Shown: piece by piece, positions 1 to 7,993 of the stretch | Position numbering within the stretch: the first letter of the stretch is position 1 | Layout: every line of letters starts with the position of its first letter | NCBI RefSeq assembly: GCF_015350995.1 | Contig: NZ_JADKRW010000006.1 | Location: 326,301 to 390,300 of the forward strand | DNA from: Curtobacterium sp. VKM Ac-1393 | GTDB lineage: Bacteria > Actinomycetota > Actinomycetes > Actinomycetales > Microbacteriaceae | DNA length: 64,000 nt | Reading direction: 5' to 3' | Notes under the pieces: generated by a model | What the model was told of the DNA's origin: nothing | Seen by the model: the letters and a program-made list of their open reading frames with translations, nothing else | The model's database searches: none | Made by a program: the position numbers and the translations under genes

Positions 1-347
1 GGGTCGGTGAAGCTGCGCTGGAACATGAAGCCGAGGTCCATCGGCGCGCGGTCCTCGCTCGCGCCGGCCGCGACGGCGTCGTCGACGATGCGGTGCACCT
101 CGTCCTTCGACCCGGCGGTGAGCGAGTTGATCACCTCGACGGTGCCGGCGTCGGCGATCGTCTTGTCGGTGAACTCGACGAACTTCGCGTGGGTGAGCGC
201 CATGACGTAGATCGTGTCGCTGATCACGATGCACGCAGCGGTGTCGTCGCTGAACATCGGGTTGATCGAGTAGCCGAGGGCCTCGTAGAACGCCTTCGAG
301 CGCTCGAGGTCGGCGACGGGCAGGTTGATGAAGACCATCGTGTCCAT
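1..347 (-). CDS. VOC-family (glyoxalase/bleomycin-resistance fold) protein, 3' end outside window
   Basis: The reading frame starts at the ATG at 347 after a good ribosome binding site (AAGGAACC) and runs off the left edge, so about 115 residues are visible. The N-terminus MDTMVFINLPVADLERSKAF is the typical first strand and helix of a vicinal-oxygen-chelate module; the segment around FYEALGYSINPMFSDD fits the PhnB/glyoxalase-like branch. Such proteins bind a metal in a paired beta-alpha-beta3 fold and act as lyases, dioxygenases or antibiotic-binding proteins. The substrate cannot be told from this fragment. It is transcribed away from the divergent gene at 444. Confidence 0.85.
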   Translation of the reverse strand, partial: MDTMVFINLPVADLERSKAFYEALGYSINPMFSDDTAACIVISDTIYVMALTHAKFVEFTDKTIADAGTVEVINSLTAGSKDEVHRIVDDAVAAGASEDRAPMDLGFMFQRSFTD

Positions 348-413
348 GGGGAGGTTCCTTTCGTCACGCTCAACCTGGCCCGTCGCGGGGTGGTCCGCAA
401 CTGTTCCCTCCCG

Positions 414-437
414 GTACCGTCTGGTACACAATATGCT
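414..437 (+). promoter_or_regulatory. Leaderless promoter with palindrome for the 444 gene
   Basis: A -10-like hexamer TATGCT (432-437) lies 6 nt before the ATG at 444, the spacing seen at several other genes here, so the mRNA probably begins at the start codon. The perfect inverted repeat GTACC-GTCT-GGTAC (414-427) sits just upstream, about where the -35 region should be, and could be an operator. Confidence 0.45.
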
Positions 438-443
438 GGATCG

Positions 444-971
444 ATGCGGGCGTACGTCGACGAGTCGGAGCCAGGCGGCGGACGAGATCACACGGTGTAC
501 GTGATGGCAGCGGTGATCATCTCGGCGTCAGCTTGCGAAGCGGCGCGTGCCGACGTCCGAGCAGCGACACCGAGGCGGATGCGGAAGCTGCACTGGTACG
601 AAGCGCTTCCTGGTCAGCGGCTCTCATGGCTCGACCTGCTGCGCCGAGCGGTCGAGATCGTCGTCGTCCGCTACGAGGGGGCCGCCGCGCGCGCCGAACG
701 GCGACGACGCCGTTGCTTGGAGCGACTCGTCTGGGAGCTCGACGTGCGGGGCGTCACCCTCCTCGTCCTCGAATCGCGAGGGAGGGCGCGCGACGACGGC
801 GACCGGTCGATGTTGGATGCCCTTCGACGACGAGGCGTCGGCATTCCAGTGCGACACGAGCACGTCCGCGGTGTCGATGAACCGCTGGTCGCGCTGGCTG
901 ATCTTGCTTGCGGTGCGCACGTAGCGGGCCTCGACGACGAGGTCGACAGCACCCTTGTACGCGTGGGGTGA
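444..971 (+). CDS. DUF3800-like hypothetical protein
   Basis: A 175-residue protein. The start at 444 is chosen because the sequence MRAYVDES is the hallmark N-terminus of DUF3800 proteins (a conserved Asp-Glu-Ser near the start), and a TATGCT promoter element ends 6 nt upstream. A C-terminal LVALADLACGAH segment resembles the D-L-x-A-G motif that closes this fold, which is distantly RNase H-like. DUF3800 genes often lie near mobile or defence DNA, but here the neighbours are housekeeping. The middle is arginine-rich and poorly matched, so the family call is tentative. Function unknown. Confidence 0.6.
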   Translation: MRAYVDESEPGGGRDHTVYVMAAVIISASACEAARADVRAATPRRMRKLHWYEALPGQRLSWLDLLRRAVEIVVVRYEGAAARAERRRRRCLERLVWELDVRGVTLLVLESRGRARDDGDRSMLDALRRRGVGIPVRHEHVRGVDEPLVALADLACGAHVAGLDDEVDSTLVRVG

Positions 972-1110
972 ACAACCCTGGGCAGCGCAAAACCCCGGTC
1001 CCGCGCTGGCTGCAGGATGCTCCGGGGCTCACTTTCGACCGAGCAGCACGCGGTCGACATATCAATGTTACGACTTCGGTGCGGATCACGTCAAGCGATC
1101 GCCGCCGTCA

Positions 1111-1162
1111 ACCCGGAACGACGAAACCGCTGTCGTGCGACAGCGACTTCGTCGTTCCGGGT
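1111..1162. terminator. Palindromic intergenic repeat (type B), likely bidirectional terminator
   Basis: Lies between convergent genes. The arms ACCCGGAACGACGAA (1111-1125) and TTCGTCGTTCCGGGT (1148-1162) pair perfectly, and an inner GCTGTCG/CGACAGC pair extends the stem. A closely related hairpin occurs at 28926-28967, again between convergent genes. Confidence 0.65.
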
Positions 1163-1186
1163 CGGAACAGCGGTGCGCGATCGAGG

Positions 1187-1522
1187 TCAGGCCAGATCGC
1201 GGCCCTCGCCGGCGGCCTTCTGGTCGGCCTCGGCCTCGGCCTGGCCGATGATGTCCTCGGCGGGCACCGGGTTCAGGCGGTCCCAGAGGAAGAACAGCAG
1301 GCCGCCAACGAGCATCGACAGTCCGACCCACAGGTTGATGTGGATGCCGCCGGTCTTCTCGGGGTCGGTGTCCCAGTGCACGATGCCGACGATCGTCACG
1401 ATGACGCCGTAGAGCACGAACAGGCCGCCGAGGATGCGGCGCAGGTCGAGACGACGGGTGGAGCGGACGAGGGCGGCCTTCTGCTCCTCGGTCATCGCGC
1501 CGGGGGTGGTGGTGTCACTCAT
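1187..1522 (-). CDS. Small two-helix membrane protein linked to a solute symporter
   Basis: A 111-residue protein read from the ATG at 1522; an upstream in-frame ATG at 1570 lies inside the preceding symporter gene and is less likely. Two hydrophobic segments (GGLFVLYGVIVTIVGIVHW and NLWVGLSMLVGGLLFFLW) are followed by a charged tail ending in EAEADQKAAGEG. It starts 19 nt after the symporter stop, in the same direction, so the two are co-transcribed. Small partner proteins of this kind are common beside SSS transporters in actinobacteria and may stabilise or regulate them. I recognise no named family. Confidence 0.75.
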   Translation of the reverse strand: MSDTTTPGAMTEEQKAALVRSTRRLDLRRILGGLFVLYGVIVTIVGIVHWDTDPEKTGGIHINLWVGLSMLVGGLLFFLWDRLNPVPAEDIIGQAEAEADQKAAGEGRDLA

Positions 1523-1541
1523 GGGAGATCTCCTTCGCGGA

Positions 1542-3212
1542 TCAGAGGAACGGGAGGTACAGGACGACACAGAGGATCAGGGCGACCGTGCCGAGCAGCG
1601 CCGGCGAGCGGTACCACGCGGTGTCGGTCGCGACGGAGTCACTGTGCAGGTCGATCTTGCCGATGCCGTAGACCAGGCCCCCGAGCTCCTTCTCGTCCTT
1701 CGGCTTCGTGACCATCGACACGACGAACCCGACGACCAGGACGGTCACGAACGAGATGATCGCGCCGTACAGGGTCTCGGCGGTCGCGGTGGCGAACAGG
1801 TCCGGGTTCACGAGGTACGCGATCCAGGTGATCGACGGCGTGACGATGCCGAGGACGTAGCCCCACAGCGCGCCGGCGGTGGTCATCCGCTTCCAGAGCA
1901 GTCCGAGGATGAACACGGCGAACAGCGGTGCGTTGAAGAACGAGAACAGCGTCTGCATGTACGTCATGATGTTCGACGCCTGAGCCGCGATGAAGGCGGT
2001 CGCGATGCCGACGAGGACACCGGCGACGGTGACCCAGCGACCGGTCTTCAGGTAGTGGATGTCGGGCATGTTCGGCTTGATGTAGCGCTGCCAGATGTCG
2101 TACGTGAACACGGTGTTGAACGACGACACGTTGGCGGCCATGCCGGCCATGAACGACGCCAGCAGCCCGGTCACCGCGACGCCGAGCACGCCGGTCGGCA
2201 GGTACATCTGGATGAGCTTCGGGATCGCGTCGTTGTAGGTGAGCGAGCCGTCGGCGAACTGGTTGCCGACGACCGCCGCGGCGATGAGGCCGGGGATCAC
2301 GACGATGGCCGGGATGAAGAGCTTCGGGATGGCGGCGATGAGCGGGGTCCGACGGGCAGCAGACATGTTCTTCGCCGAGAACGCACGCTGCACCTCGGTG
2401 AAGTTGGTGGTCCAGTAGCCGAAGCCGAGGACGAAGCCCAGGCCGAGGACGATCGCGAGCCAGTTGGCGCCGATCGGGTTCGTCACGTCGCCGAAGCCGG
2501 TGCCGGCCCAGGCCTGCAGGTGCTGCACGCCCTGGGTCTCGGTGATCGCCTTGCTGAGTCCGTCCCAGCCCCCGACGCGGTGCAGGCCGACGATCGTCAG
2601 CGGGATGAGCCCCGCGATGATCACGAAGAACTGCATGACCTCGTTGTAGATCGCGCTGGAGAGCCCGCCGAGGGTGATGTAGACGAGCACGAAGCCGGCG
2701 GACACGACGATCGCCAGCCACTCCGGCCAGCCGAGCATCGCCTCGATGACGATCGCCATCGCGTAGAGGTTGATGCCGGCGATGAGCACGTTCGACACCG
2801 CGAACGCGATCGCGTTCACCAGGTGCGGGGCCTTGCCGAACCGGCGGAGCATGAACTCCGGTACCGAACGGACCTTGGACCCGTAGTAGAAGGGCATCAT
2901 CACGAGCCCGAGGAACACCATGGCCGGCACCGCGCCGACCAGGTAGTAGTGCAGGGTCGCCATGCCGATCTGGGCCCCGTTGGCGGCCATGCCGAGGATC
3001 TCGGTCGCGCCGAGGTTCGCGGACACGAAGGCCAGGCCCGTGATCCACGCCGGCATCGAGCGCCCGGACAGGAAGAAGTCCATGCTCGTCCGGACCTGTT
3101 TGCGGGCGGTGAACCCGATCCCGATGACGACCGCGAAGTACACGATGATCATCAGGTAGTCGACCCAGCCCAAGTCGAGCCGGATCCCTTCGTTCGCTGC
3201 AGCGAGAACCAT
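1542..3212 (-). CDS. Sodium:solute symporter (SSS family)
   Basis: A 556-residue integral membrane protein of normal length for the sodium/solute symporter family (LeuT fold, about 14 helices), which uses the Na+ gradient to import sugars, amino acids, acetate or nucleosides. Family features are the early YLMIIVYFAVVIGIGF helix, the segment ending in FLSGRSMPAWITG, the GLSSAIYNEVMQF stretch and a long C-terminal hydrophobic series. The pattern is closest to SGLT-like sugar symporters, but substrate cannot be assigned. It is divergent from aroQ; a TGTGA-N4-TCACA palindrome lies in the shared 142-bp upstream region. It is followed by a small membrane protein in the same operon. Confidence 0.9.
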   Translation of the reverse strand: MVLAAANEGIRLDLGWVDYLMIIVYFAVVIGIGFTARKQVRTSMDFFLSGRSMPAWITGLAFVSANLGATEILGMAANGAQIGMATLHYYLVGAVPAMVFLGLVMMPFYYGSKVRSVPEFMLRRFGKAPHLVNAIAFAVSNVLIAGINLYAMAIVIEAMLGWPEWLAIVVSAGFVLVYITLGGLSSAIYNEVMQFFVIIAGLIPLTIVGLHRVGGWDGLSKAITETQGVQHLQAWAGTGFGDVTNPIGANWLAIVLGLGFVLGFGYWTTNFTEVQRAFSAKNMSAARRTPLIAAIPKLFIPAIVVIPGLIAAAVVGNQFADGSLTYNDAIPKLIQMYLPTGVLGVAVTGLLASFMAGMAANVSSFNTVFTYDIWQRYIKPNMPDIHYLKTGRWVTVAGVLVGIATAFIAAQASNIMTYMQTLFSFFNAPLFAVFILGLLWKRMTTAGALWGYVLGIVTPSITWIAYLVNPDLFATATAETLYGAIISFVTVLVVGFVVSMVTKPKDEKELGGLVYGIGKIDLHSDSVATDTAWYRSPALLGTVALILCVVLYLPFL

Positions 3213-3281
3213 TCAACATCTCCACGTCGGTGTGTTGCAGTCGACAACTCCGCCGACCCGGACGGAGACGTTACACCGAAT

Positions 3282-3295
3282 TGTGACCGTTCACA
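3282..3295. promoter_or_regulatory. CRP-like palindrome between symporter and aroQ
   Basis: TGTGACCGTTCACA is a 14-bp interrupted palindrome made of two Crp/GlxR-like half sites (TGTGA/TCACA). The centre is 4 nt rather than the usual 6, so assignment to a Crp-family regulator is weak. It is 70 bp from the symporter start and 60 bp from aroQ. Confidence 0.3.
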
Positions 3296-3342
3296 TAGCC
3301 GAGGCATGTGTTCGCCGGCGGCACCCCTCGGCCCGCGATCGC

Positions 3343-3348
3343 TAGGCT
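3343..3348 (+). promoter_or_regulatory. -10 element of leaderless aroQ promoter
   Basis: TAGGCT ends 6 nt before the aroQ ATG and no Shine-Dalgarno sequence is present. The pattern fits a leaderless transcript starting at the start codon. Confidence 0.5.
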
Positions 3349-3354
3349 CGCCCC

Positions 3355-3798
3355 ATGACCGACCAGGCGCGCATCCTCGTCCTCAACGGACCGAACCTCG
3401 ACATCCTCGGGCGGCGCGACCCGGAGCAGTACGGCACCGTGACGCTCGCCGAGATCGAAGCGATCGTGCACACCGAGGCGGCCGTGCACGGGCTGGACGC
3501 CGACTTCCGGCAGACGAACCGCGAGGGCGAACTGGTCGAGTGGCTGCACGAGGCCCTGGACGACTTCGCCGCCGTGGTCATCAACCCCGCGGCCTACGCG
3601 CACACCTCGGTCGCGCTGCACGACGCTGTCGAAGCGCTGTCCGTCCCCGTCGTCGAGGTGCACCTGTCGAACACGTGGAAGCGCGAGCCCTTCCGGCACG
3701 TCGACCACGTCGCCACCGCTGCGACCGCGGTGATCGCCGGTGCGGGCGCCGACGGCTACCGCCTGGCGGTCGCGCACGTCGCGTCCCTCATCGCCTGA
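3355..3798 (+). CDS. aroQ: Type II 3-dehydroquinate dehydratase
   Basis: A 147-residue cytosolic enzyme of the shikimate pathway that dehydrates 3-dehydroquinate to 3-dehydroshikimate through an enolate intermediate, as a dodecamer. The family landmarks are all present: NGPNLDILGRRDPEQYG with the catalytic Tyr at residue 26, INPAAYAHTSVAL with the binding Asn at 77, and HLSNTWKREPFRH with the catalytic His at 103 and Arg at 114. Length is normal. The gene is monocistronic with a leaderless-type promoter and is followed by a palindromic repeat region. In many organisms the type II enzyme also serves quinate degradation, but no quinate genes are nearby, so a biosynthetic role is likely. Confidence 0.97.
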   Translation: MTDQARILVLNGPNLDILGRRDPEQYGTVTLAEIEAIVHTEAAVHGLDADFRQTNREGELVEWLHEALDDFAAVVINPAAYAHTSVALHDAVEALSVPVVEVHLSNTWKREPFRHVDHVATAATAVIAGAGADGYRLAVAHVASLIA

Positions 3799-3828
3799 CG
3801 CGTCCGGACTCGGCCGGTCCGCGCCCCG

Positions 3829-3918
3829 CCGAGGTTCCACGACCTGCCGTCTGCGTGTCGCCGAGGTTCCACAGCGGGACGTCGGCGGCTCCGAGGTTCC
3901 GAGATCTTGGAACCTCGG
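3829..3918. repeat. Composite intergenic repeat (type C): two direct repeats plus palindrome
   Basis: CCGAGGTTCCAC occurs at 3829-3840 and 3861-3872, followed by the palindrome CCGAGGTTCC (3891-3900) / GGAACCTCGG (3909-3918). The same order, two direct repeats then a palindrome with the same core, recurs at 18746-18838 and in part at 18909-18995. It sits between convergent aroQ and the FMN reductase and can also act as a bidirectional terminator. Confidence 0.75.
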
Positions 3919-3949
3919 GGCAAGCGAGCGGGGACCCCCGGGGCGCGGC

Positions 3950-4546
3950 TCAGAAGTCGGCGGGGCGCCGCACCTCGGTCAGGCCGGCGGTGGCGAAGCC
4001 CCCGCGGATGATCGGGATCGCCCGACGCACGGCCTGGTCGATGCGGAGTTCGAGGTCGACGTTGCCGATGTCGTAGCCGCCCTCGCGCTTGGTGAAGTCA
4101 CGCTCGTTGCCGAACACCCCGATCGGCAGCGTCGTCGACTGGAAGAACCCGAACAGCGGGCGCATCTGGTGCTCGACGAGCAGGGCGTGGCGGTCGCTGC
4201 CACCCGTGGCGGTCAGCAGGACCGGGGTGTCGACGAGGTCGTACTGCCCGATCCAGTCGAAGAACAGCTTGAACGCGCCCGAGTACGCGGCACGGAACGC
4301 CGGGCTGCCGACGACCAGCACGTCGGCGGCCTCGACGGTCTCGAGTGCGGCGCGGGTGCGCTCGGACATCGCCTCGCGTGACGTCGCCGCTCCGAGGTCG
4401 GCCAGCAGCGGTCCGATCTCGATCGTCTCGGTGCGGGCGCCCTCGATCTCCTGCCCGAGGCGCGCCACGGTGGCGGCGACCAGGGTGGACGTCCGCGAGG
4501 GGTCCGAGGGGCTACCGCTGACGCCGACGACCAGTTCTCCACTCAT
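3950..4546 (-). CDS. NADPH-dependent FMN reductase (MsuE/SsuE-like)
   Basis: A 198-residue flavodoxin-fold protein. It begins with the phosphate-binding loop VGVSGSPSDPSRTSTLV and contains VVGSPAFRAAYSGAFKLFFDW, typical of the NAD(P)H:FMN reductase family that feeds reduced flavin to two-component monooxygenases. The start at 4546 is chosen because the conserved N-terminus begins there; an upstream in-frame ATG would add 24 unconserved residues. SsuE/MsuE relatives usually sit beside LLM-class oxygenases for sulfonate use. The only LLM gene in the window is about 26 kb away, so pairing with it is possible but unsupported by linkage. Confidence 0.88.
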   Translation of the reverse strand: MSGELVVGVSGSPSDPSRTSTLVAATVARLGQEIEGARTETIEIGPLLADLGAATSREAMSERTRAALETVEAADVLVVGSPAFRAAYSGAFKLFFDWIGQYDLVDTPVLLTATGGSDRHALLVEHQMRPLFGFFQSTTLPIGVFGNERDFTKREGGYDIGNVDLELRIDQAVRRAIPIIRGGFATAGLTEVRRPADF

Positions 4547-4635
4547 GCGGTCGATGCTCACACGCCTGCCGCCGGGGCGGTCGTCGTGTGACGACATGTG
4601 TCGGGTGCCAGGCCACACGGGTACCGTCCCGCGGC

Positions 4636-5140
4636 ATGCAGACGTTCTTGCCGTACGCCGACTTCCGGGCCTCGGCCGAGGTCCTCGACGACCGGCGTCT
4701 CGGCAAGCAGCGCGTCGAGACCCTGCAGGTGATGCGGGCGCTGACGCTGCCGGGGTACGGCTGGCAGCACCACCCGGTCACCGCGATGTGGCGTGGCTAC
4801 CGTCCGGCACTGATGGCCTACCAGGAGGCGACGTGCCGCGTGTGGCTCGAGCGTGGGCACGTGGACACGTGCCTGGAGAAGACCCTGCTGGACCTCGGGC
4901 GGGTGCCGGAGGACCTGGCGGCGTACGAGCGTGGCGATCCCGCCGTGGAACGACGACGAGGCGTTGCACGAGTCCCACCGCTCGAAGCTGGTGCAGAAAG
5001 CACCGGAGCACTACCGCGGGCTGTTCCCGGCCGCACCCGACGACCTCGACTACGTCTGGCCGGGCACACCGGACACCCAGCGCGCCCCGACCGCACGCGT
5101 CACGCCACCGGCGTCCACCGCCCACCATCGCGGCGCGTGA
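4636..5140 (+). pseudogene. MSMEG_6728-type (endonuclease V-like) protein, split by a frameshift
   Basis: The N-terminal part MQTFLPYADFRASAEVLDDR followed by GKQRVETLQVMRAL matches the MSMEG_6728 family, small proteins resembling pyrimidine-dimer DNA glycosylase/endonuclease V. After residue ~100 the homologous sequence continues only in the next frame (PPWNDDEALHESHRS ... LFPAAPDDLDYVWPG, stop at 5138-5140). The switch lies at about 4935-4945, where one extra base, or two missing bases, would explain it. Without the shift the frame runs on as unrelated sequence. It is either a decayed gene or a sequencing error. The C-terminus overlaps the convergent gene by 41 bp. Role unknown; DNA repair is suggested only by the fold. 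Confidence 0.8.
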
Positions 5141-5390
5141 CGACGTCGGACCGGACCTCGACCAGGTCGCGGAGGCCGTGCACGGTCGCGTCGCGGACGA
5201 CCACGGCCGTCGCGTCGTCCTCGGACTCGAACCGGACGACCGCACACGGGACGCCGCGCAGCAGCCGGACGTCCTGCGCCTCGACCACGGCGTGCTCTGC
5301 GACCAGGCGGGCCGCCGCGGGCAGGACGGCGTCGGGAGTCGTGCCGGGGGCGAGCGCGCCGATCGCCAGGGTCACGCGGTACGAGGGCAT
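5100..5390 (-). CDS. Hypothetical protein, 96 aa
   Basis: A small protein starting MPSYRVTLAIGALAPGT. It has an alternating pattern compatible with a ferredoxin-like alpha/beta fold, and contains the segment CAVVRFESEDDATAVVVRDA. No catalytic motif is visible. The start at 5390 avoids a low-complexity extension upstream. It overlaps the tail of the frameshifted gene on the other strand. Codon use looks like its neighbours, so it is probably real, but I do not recognise the family. Confidence 0.6.
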   Translation of the reverse strand: MPSYRVTLAIGALAPGTTPDAVLPAAARLVAEHAVVEAQDVRLLRGVPCAVVRFESEDDATAVVVRDATVHGLRDLVEVRSDVVTRRDGGRWTPVA

Positions 5391-5612
5391 GCCCCGACGG
5401 TAGCGGGATCGGACGACACCGGAGCCCGCCGTGGGCTGCAGGGGATCTGACGTCGCACAGGGGGTCGACGTCGGGCTCACGGCGGGTCGCGGTGTGTGGC
5501 GGGACGCGACGACAGGGGAACGTCGCGCCCCGCTCCGGATGTCGGTCAGGGGTACCGGCATCCGGTCTGGGGCGCCGCCCGGCTCACTGGAGGAGTCGGG
5601 CGGCGTCGGACC

Positions 5613-5879
5613 TCAAGGGTGTTCGGTGTCCTCTCGGTACCGGTCCGTCTCGATCGGTGCGGGCATCGATCGTCGAGCGGCGGCGGGTCGGATCATGGGG
5701 AGCAGGGCGCTCCCGACGGTCGCGAGGGCTCCGACGGCGGCGATCAGCCCGAGTGGGGCGGTGCCGAGGTCGTGCTGCGCAGCCAGGGCGAGCGCGACGA
5801 GCGTCGCCGGCGCGGGCAGGAGCTGCACCGCGCGGAAGCGGTCGTCCTGTCGCGTCCGGGTCGTCATCACGTTTGCCAT
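5613..5879 (-). CDS. Small two-helix membrane protein
   Basis: About 88 residues. Two hydrophobic segments (AVQLLPAPATLVALALAAQ and GLIAAVGALATVGSALLPMI) flank a short loop; the N-terminus is basic and the C-terminus ends in EDTEHP. The start may be the ATG at 5879 or 5867. Function unknown. It is transcribed in the same direction as the NAD operon, whose last gene ends 94 nt before this start, so it may be read through from it. Confidence 0.5.
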   Translation of the reverse strand: MANVMTTRTRQDDRFRAVQLLPAPATLVALALAAQHDLGTAPLGLIAAVGALATVGSALLPMIRPAAARRSMPAPIETDRYREDTEHP

Positions 5880-5972
5880 GTGGACACTCTGACGCAGATT
5901 CCGTGTCCGCAGAAGGGGGGACACGACCCCACTCATGGAGTAGAACGTCTAGTACACCAGAATGACGACGCC

Positions 5973-7106
5973 TCAGCCGAGTGCGCGGACGGTGGTCACG
6001 GCGGCCGCGACCGCCCCGACGACGACCGGCACGTCGTCGGCACCGAGGGCCCCGTCGAACGTCAGCCGCAGCGCCGTCCGTGCGACCTCGTCCGGGATCC
6101 CCAGCGCGGTGAGCACGTGCGACGCCTCGGTGCTGCCGGCCGCGCAGGCGCTGCCCGACGAGGACACGACGTCCCGCTGCTCCAGCTCGAGGAGCACGGT
6201 CTCGCCGTTCACCCCGGGGAAGCAGAACGACGCGTGCCCGGGCAATCGGTGCTCGCGGGACCCGGTGACGAACGCCCCAGGGACGGCGGCGAGCACCCCG
6301 TCGAGCACGGCGTCGCGAGTGGCGGTCGCAGCGGCCGACGCCGCGGACACGGACGCGAGCTCGAGCGCCGTCGCGACGGCGACGGCCCCGGCGACGTCCT
6401 CGGTGCCGGAGCGACGGCCCCGCTCCTGTCCCCCACCGTGCAGCAGCGGCTCGACGCGGACGCCCGACCGGACGACGAGCACCCCGGTGCCCTTCGGAGC
6501 CCCGAGCTTGTGCCCGGACAGCGACAGTGCGTCGACCCCCAGGACGTCGAGCCCGATCGGCAGCCACGGCGCGGACTGCACGGCGTCGGTGTGGAACCGC
6601 GCGCCGAACTCGTGCGCGACGGCGGCGAGCGCCGCGACGTCCTGCACCGTGCCGATCTCGTTGTCGGCGTGCGCGATCGACACGAGGGTGGTGTCCGGAC
6701 GGAGCGCCTCGCGCAGCACCACCGGGTCCACCAGGCCGTCGGGACCGACCGGCAGCACCGTGACGGCGAAGTCGTGGAACCGCGCCAGGTACGCGCAGCT
6801 CTCGAGCACGGCCTCGTGCTCGATCGAGCTCGTGACGACGTGGCGACCGCGCGGTGTGGCGAGGGCGATCCCCTTCACCGCGGTGTTCGCACCCTCGGTC
6901 CCCCCGGTGGTGAAGACGACCTCGGCGGGCCGGCAGCCGAGCACCCGCGCGACGGACGCCCGTGCGGCGGCGAGTCCCCGTGCGGCCTCGTCCCCGACAC
7001 CGTGCGTCGACGACGGGTTGCCGAAGACCCCGGTCAGGTAGGGCCACATCGCCTCGAGCACCTCACGACGCACGGGGGTCGTGGCGGCGCGGTCCAGGTA
7101 GAACAC
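5973..7106 (-). CDS. Cysteine desulfurase (NifS/IscS type), last gene of the NAD operon
   Basis: A 377-residue PLP enzyme (class V aminotransferase fold) that releases sulfur from cysteine as a persulfide. It begins at a GTG (7106) directly after the nadC stop (TGACCGTG), giving the conserved N-terminus FYLDRAATTPV. SLSGHKLGAPKGTG carries the PLP lysine; SSGSACAAGS is the loop with the catalytic cysteine; GTEGANTAVKG and SSIEHEAVLE are also conserved. Its place behind nadABC suggests that it supplies sulfur for the [4Fe-4S] cluster of NadA, as proposed for nadB-linked nifS genes in other bacteria. It could also serve general Fe-S or tRNA thiolation. Confidence 0.95.
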   Translation of the reverse strand: MFYLDRAATTPVRREVLEAMWPYLTGVFGNPSSTHGVGDEAARGLAAARASVARVLGCRPAEVVFTTGGTEGANTAVKGIALATPRGRHVVTSSIEHEAVLESCAYLARFHDFAVTVLPVGPDGLVDPVVLREALRPDTTLVSIAHADNEIGTVQDVAALAAVAHEFGARFHTDAVQSAPWLPIGLDVLGVDALSLSGHKLGAPKGTGVLVVRSGVRVEPLLHGGGQERGRRSGTEDVAGAVAVATALELASVSAASAAATATRDAVLDGVLAAVPGAFVTGSREHRLPGHASFCFPGVNGETVLLELEQRDVVSSSGSACAAGSTEASHVLTALGIPDEVARTALRLTFDGALGADDVPVVVGAVAAAVTTVRALG

Positions 7107-7108
7107 GG

Positions 7109-7993
7109 TCAGGAACCCGCAGCCACCGCGACGTCGATGTCCAGCCCGAGGTCGAGTGCCCGGGCCGAGTGCGTGAGCGCCCCGACCGAGATGACGTCGA
7201 CCCCGGTCGCGGCGATCGCGGCGACGGTCTCCAGGGACACCCCGCCCGAGGCCTCGACGAGCGCACGCCCGGCGACGATGCCGACGCCCGTCTCGAGCTC
7301 CGCCGGCGTGAAGTTGTCGAGCATGATCGTGTCGACGCCCGCGGCGACGACGGGCTCGATCTGGTCGATGCGGTCCACCTCGACCTCGACGTGCACGGTG
7401 TGCCCGAGCCGCTGCCGGGCAGTGGTGATCGCGTCCCCGATGCCGATCCCGCTGGCGAGCAGGACGGCCAGGTGGTTGTCCTTCGCGAGCACCGCGTCGG
7501 ACAACGAGGTCCGGTGGTTGTGCCCGCCGCCGCAGCGCACGGCGTACCGCTCGATCGCGCGGAGGCCCGGGGTGGTCTTCCGGGTGTCGACGATCCGCGC
7601 AGAGGTGCCCGCAGCCGCCGCGACGTGCGCAGCGGTCACGGTGGCGATGCCGGACATGCGCTGCACCAGGTTGAGCGCCACCCGCTCGGCACGGAGCACC
7701 GAACGTGCCGACCCGGTCACGGTGGCGAGCGTGTCGCCCGCGGCGAACGAGGCGCCCTCGGCAGCGTGCACGGTCGCCCGGATCGACGGGTCGACCGCGT
7801 GCATGACCGCCACGACCACCGACCCGCCGCTCAGCACACCGGGTTCGCGGGCCGCGAGCGTCGCCGTCGCGGTCGTCTCGGCAGGGATGAGCGTCTCGCT
7901 GGTGACGTCGCCCCACGGCGCGTCCTCTTCCAGCGCGGTCTCGATCACGCGGCGCAGTGCGTGCGGCGGGATGGTGCCGGGGTCGATGGTCAT
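7109..7993 (-). CDS. nadC: Nicotinate-nucleotide diphosphorylase (carboxylating)
   Basis: A 294-residue cytosolic enzyme that converts quinolinate and PRPP to nicotinate mononucleotide, CO2 and pyrophosphate. Family features are EEDAPWGDVTSE near the N-terminus, ARIVDTRKTTPGLRAIERYAV with the PRPP/quinolinate-binding Arg and Lys residues, GGGHNHR, KDNHLAVL, VEVEVDRIDQI, MLDNF and EASGGVSLETV. Its ATG overlaps the nadB stop (ATGA), so translation is coupled. The third biosynthetic step of the NAD operon. Confidence 0.97.
   Translation of the reverse strand: MTIDPGTIPPHALRRVIETALEEDAPWGDVTSETLIPAETTATATLAAREPGVLSGGSVVVAVMHAVDPSIRATVHAAEGASFAAGDTLATVTGSARSVLRAERVALNLVQRMSGIATVTAAHVAAAAGTSARIVDTRKTTPGLRAIERYAVRCGGGHNHRTSLSDAVLAKDNHLAVLLASGIGIGDAITTARQRLGHTVHVEVEVDRIDQIEPVVAAGVDTIMLDNFTPAELETGVGIVAGRALVEASGGVSLETVAAIAATGVDVISVGALTHSARALDLGLDIDVAVAAGS

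Noticed and set aside
1434..4076. An 880-codon open frame on the plus strand
   Set aside because: It is antisense to the symporter and out of frame with aroQ, and its sequence is low-complexity Asp/Arg/His, typical of shadows in GC-rich DNA.
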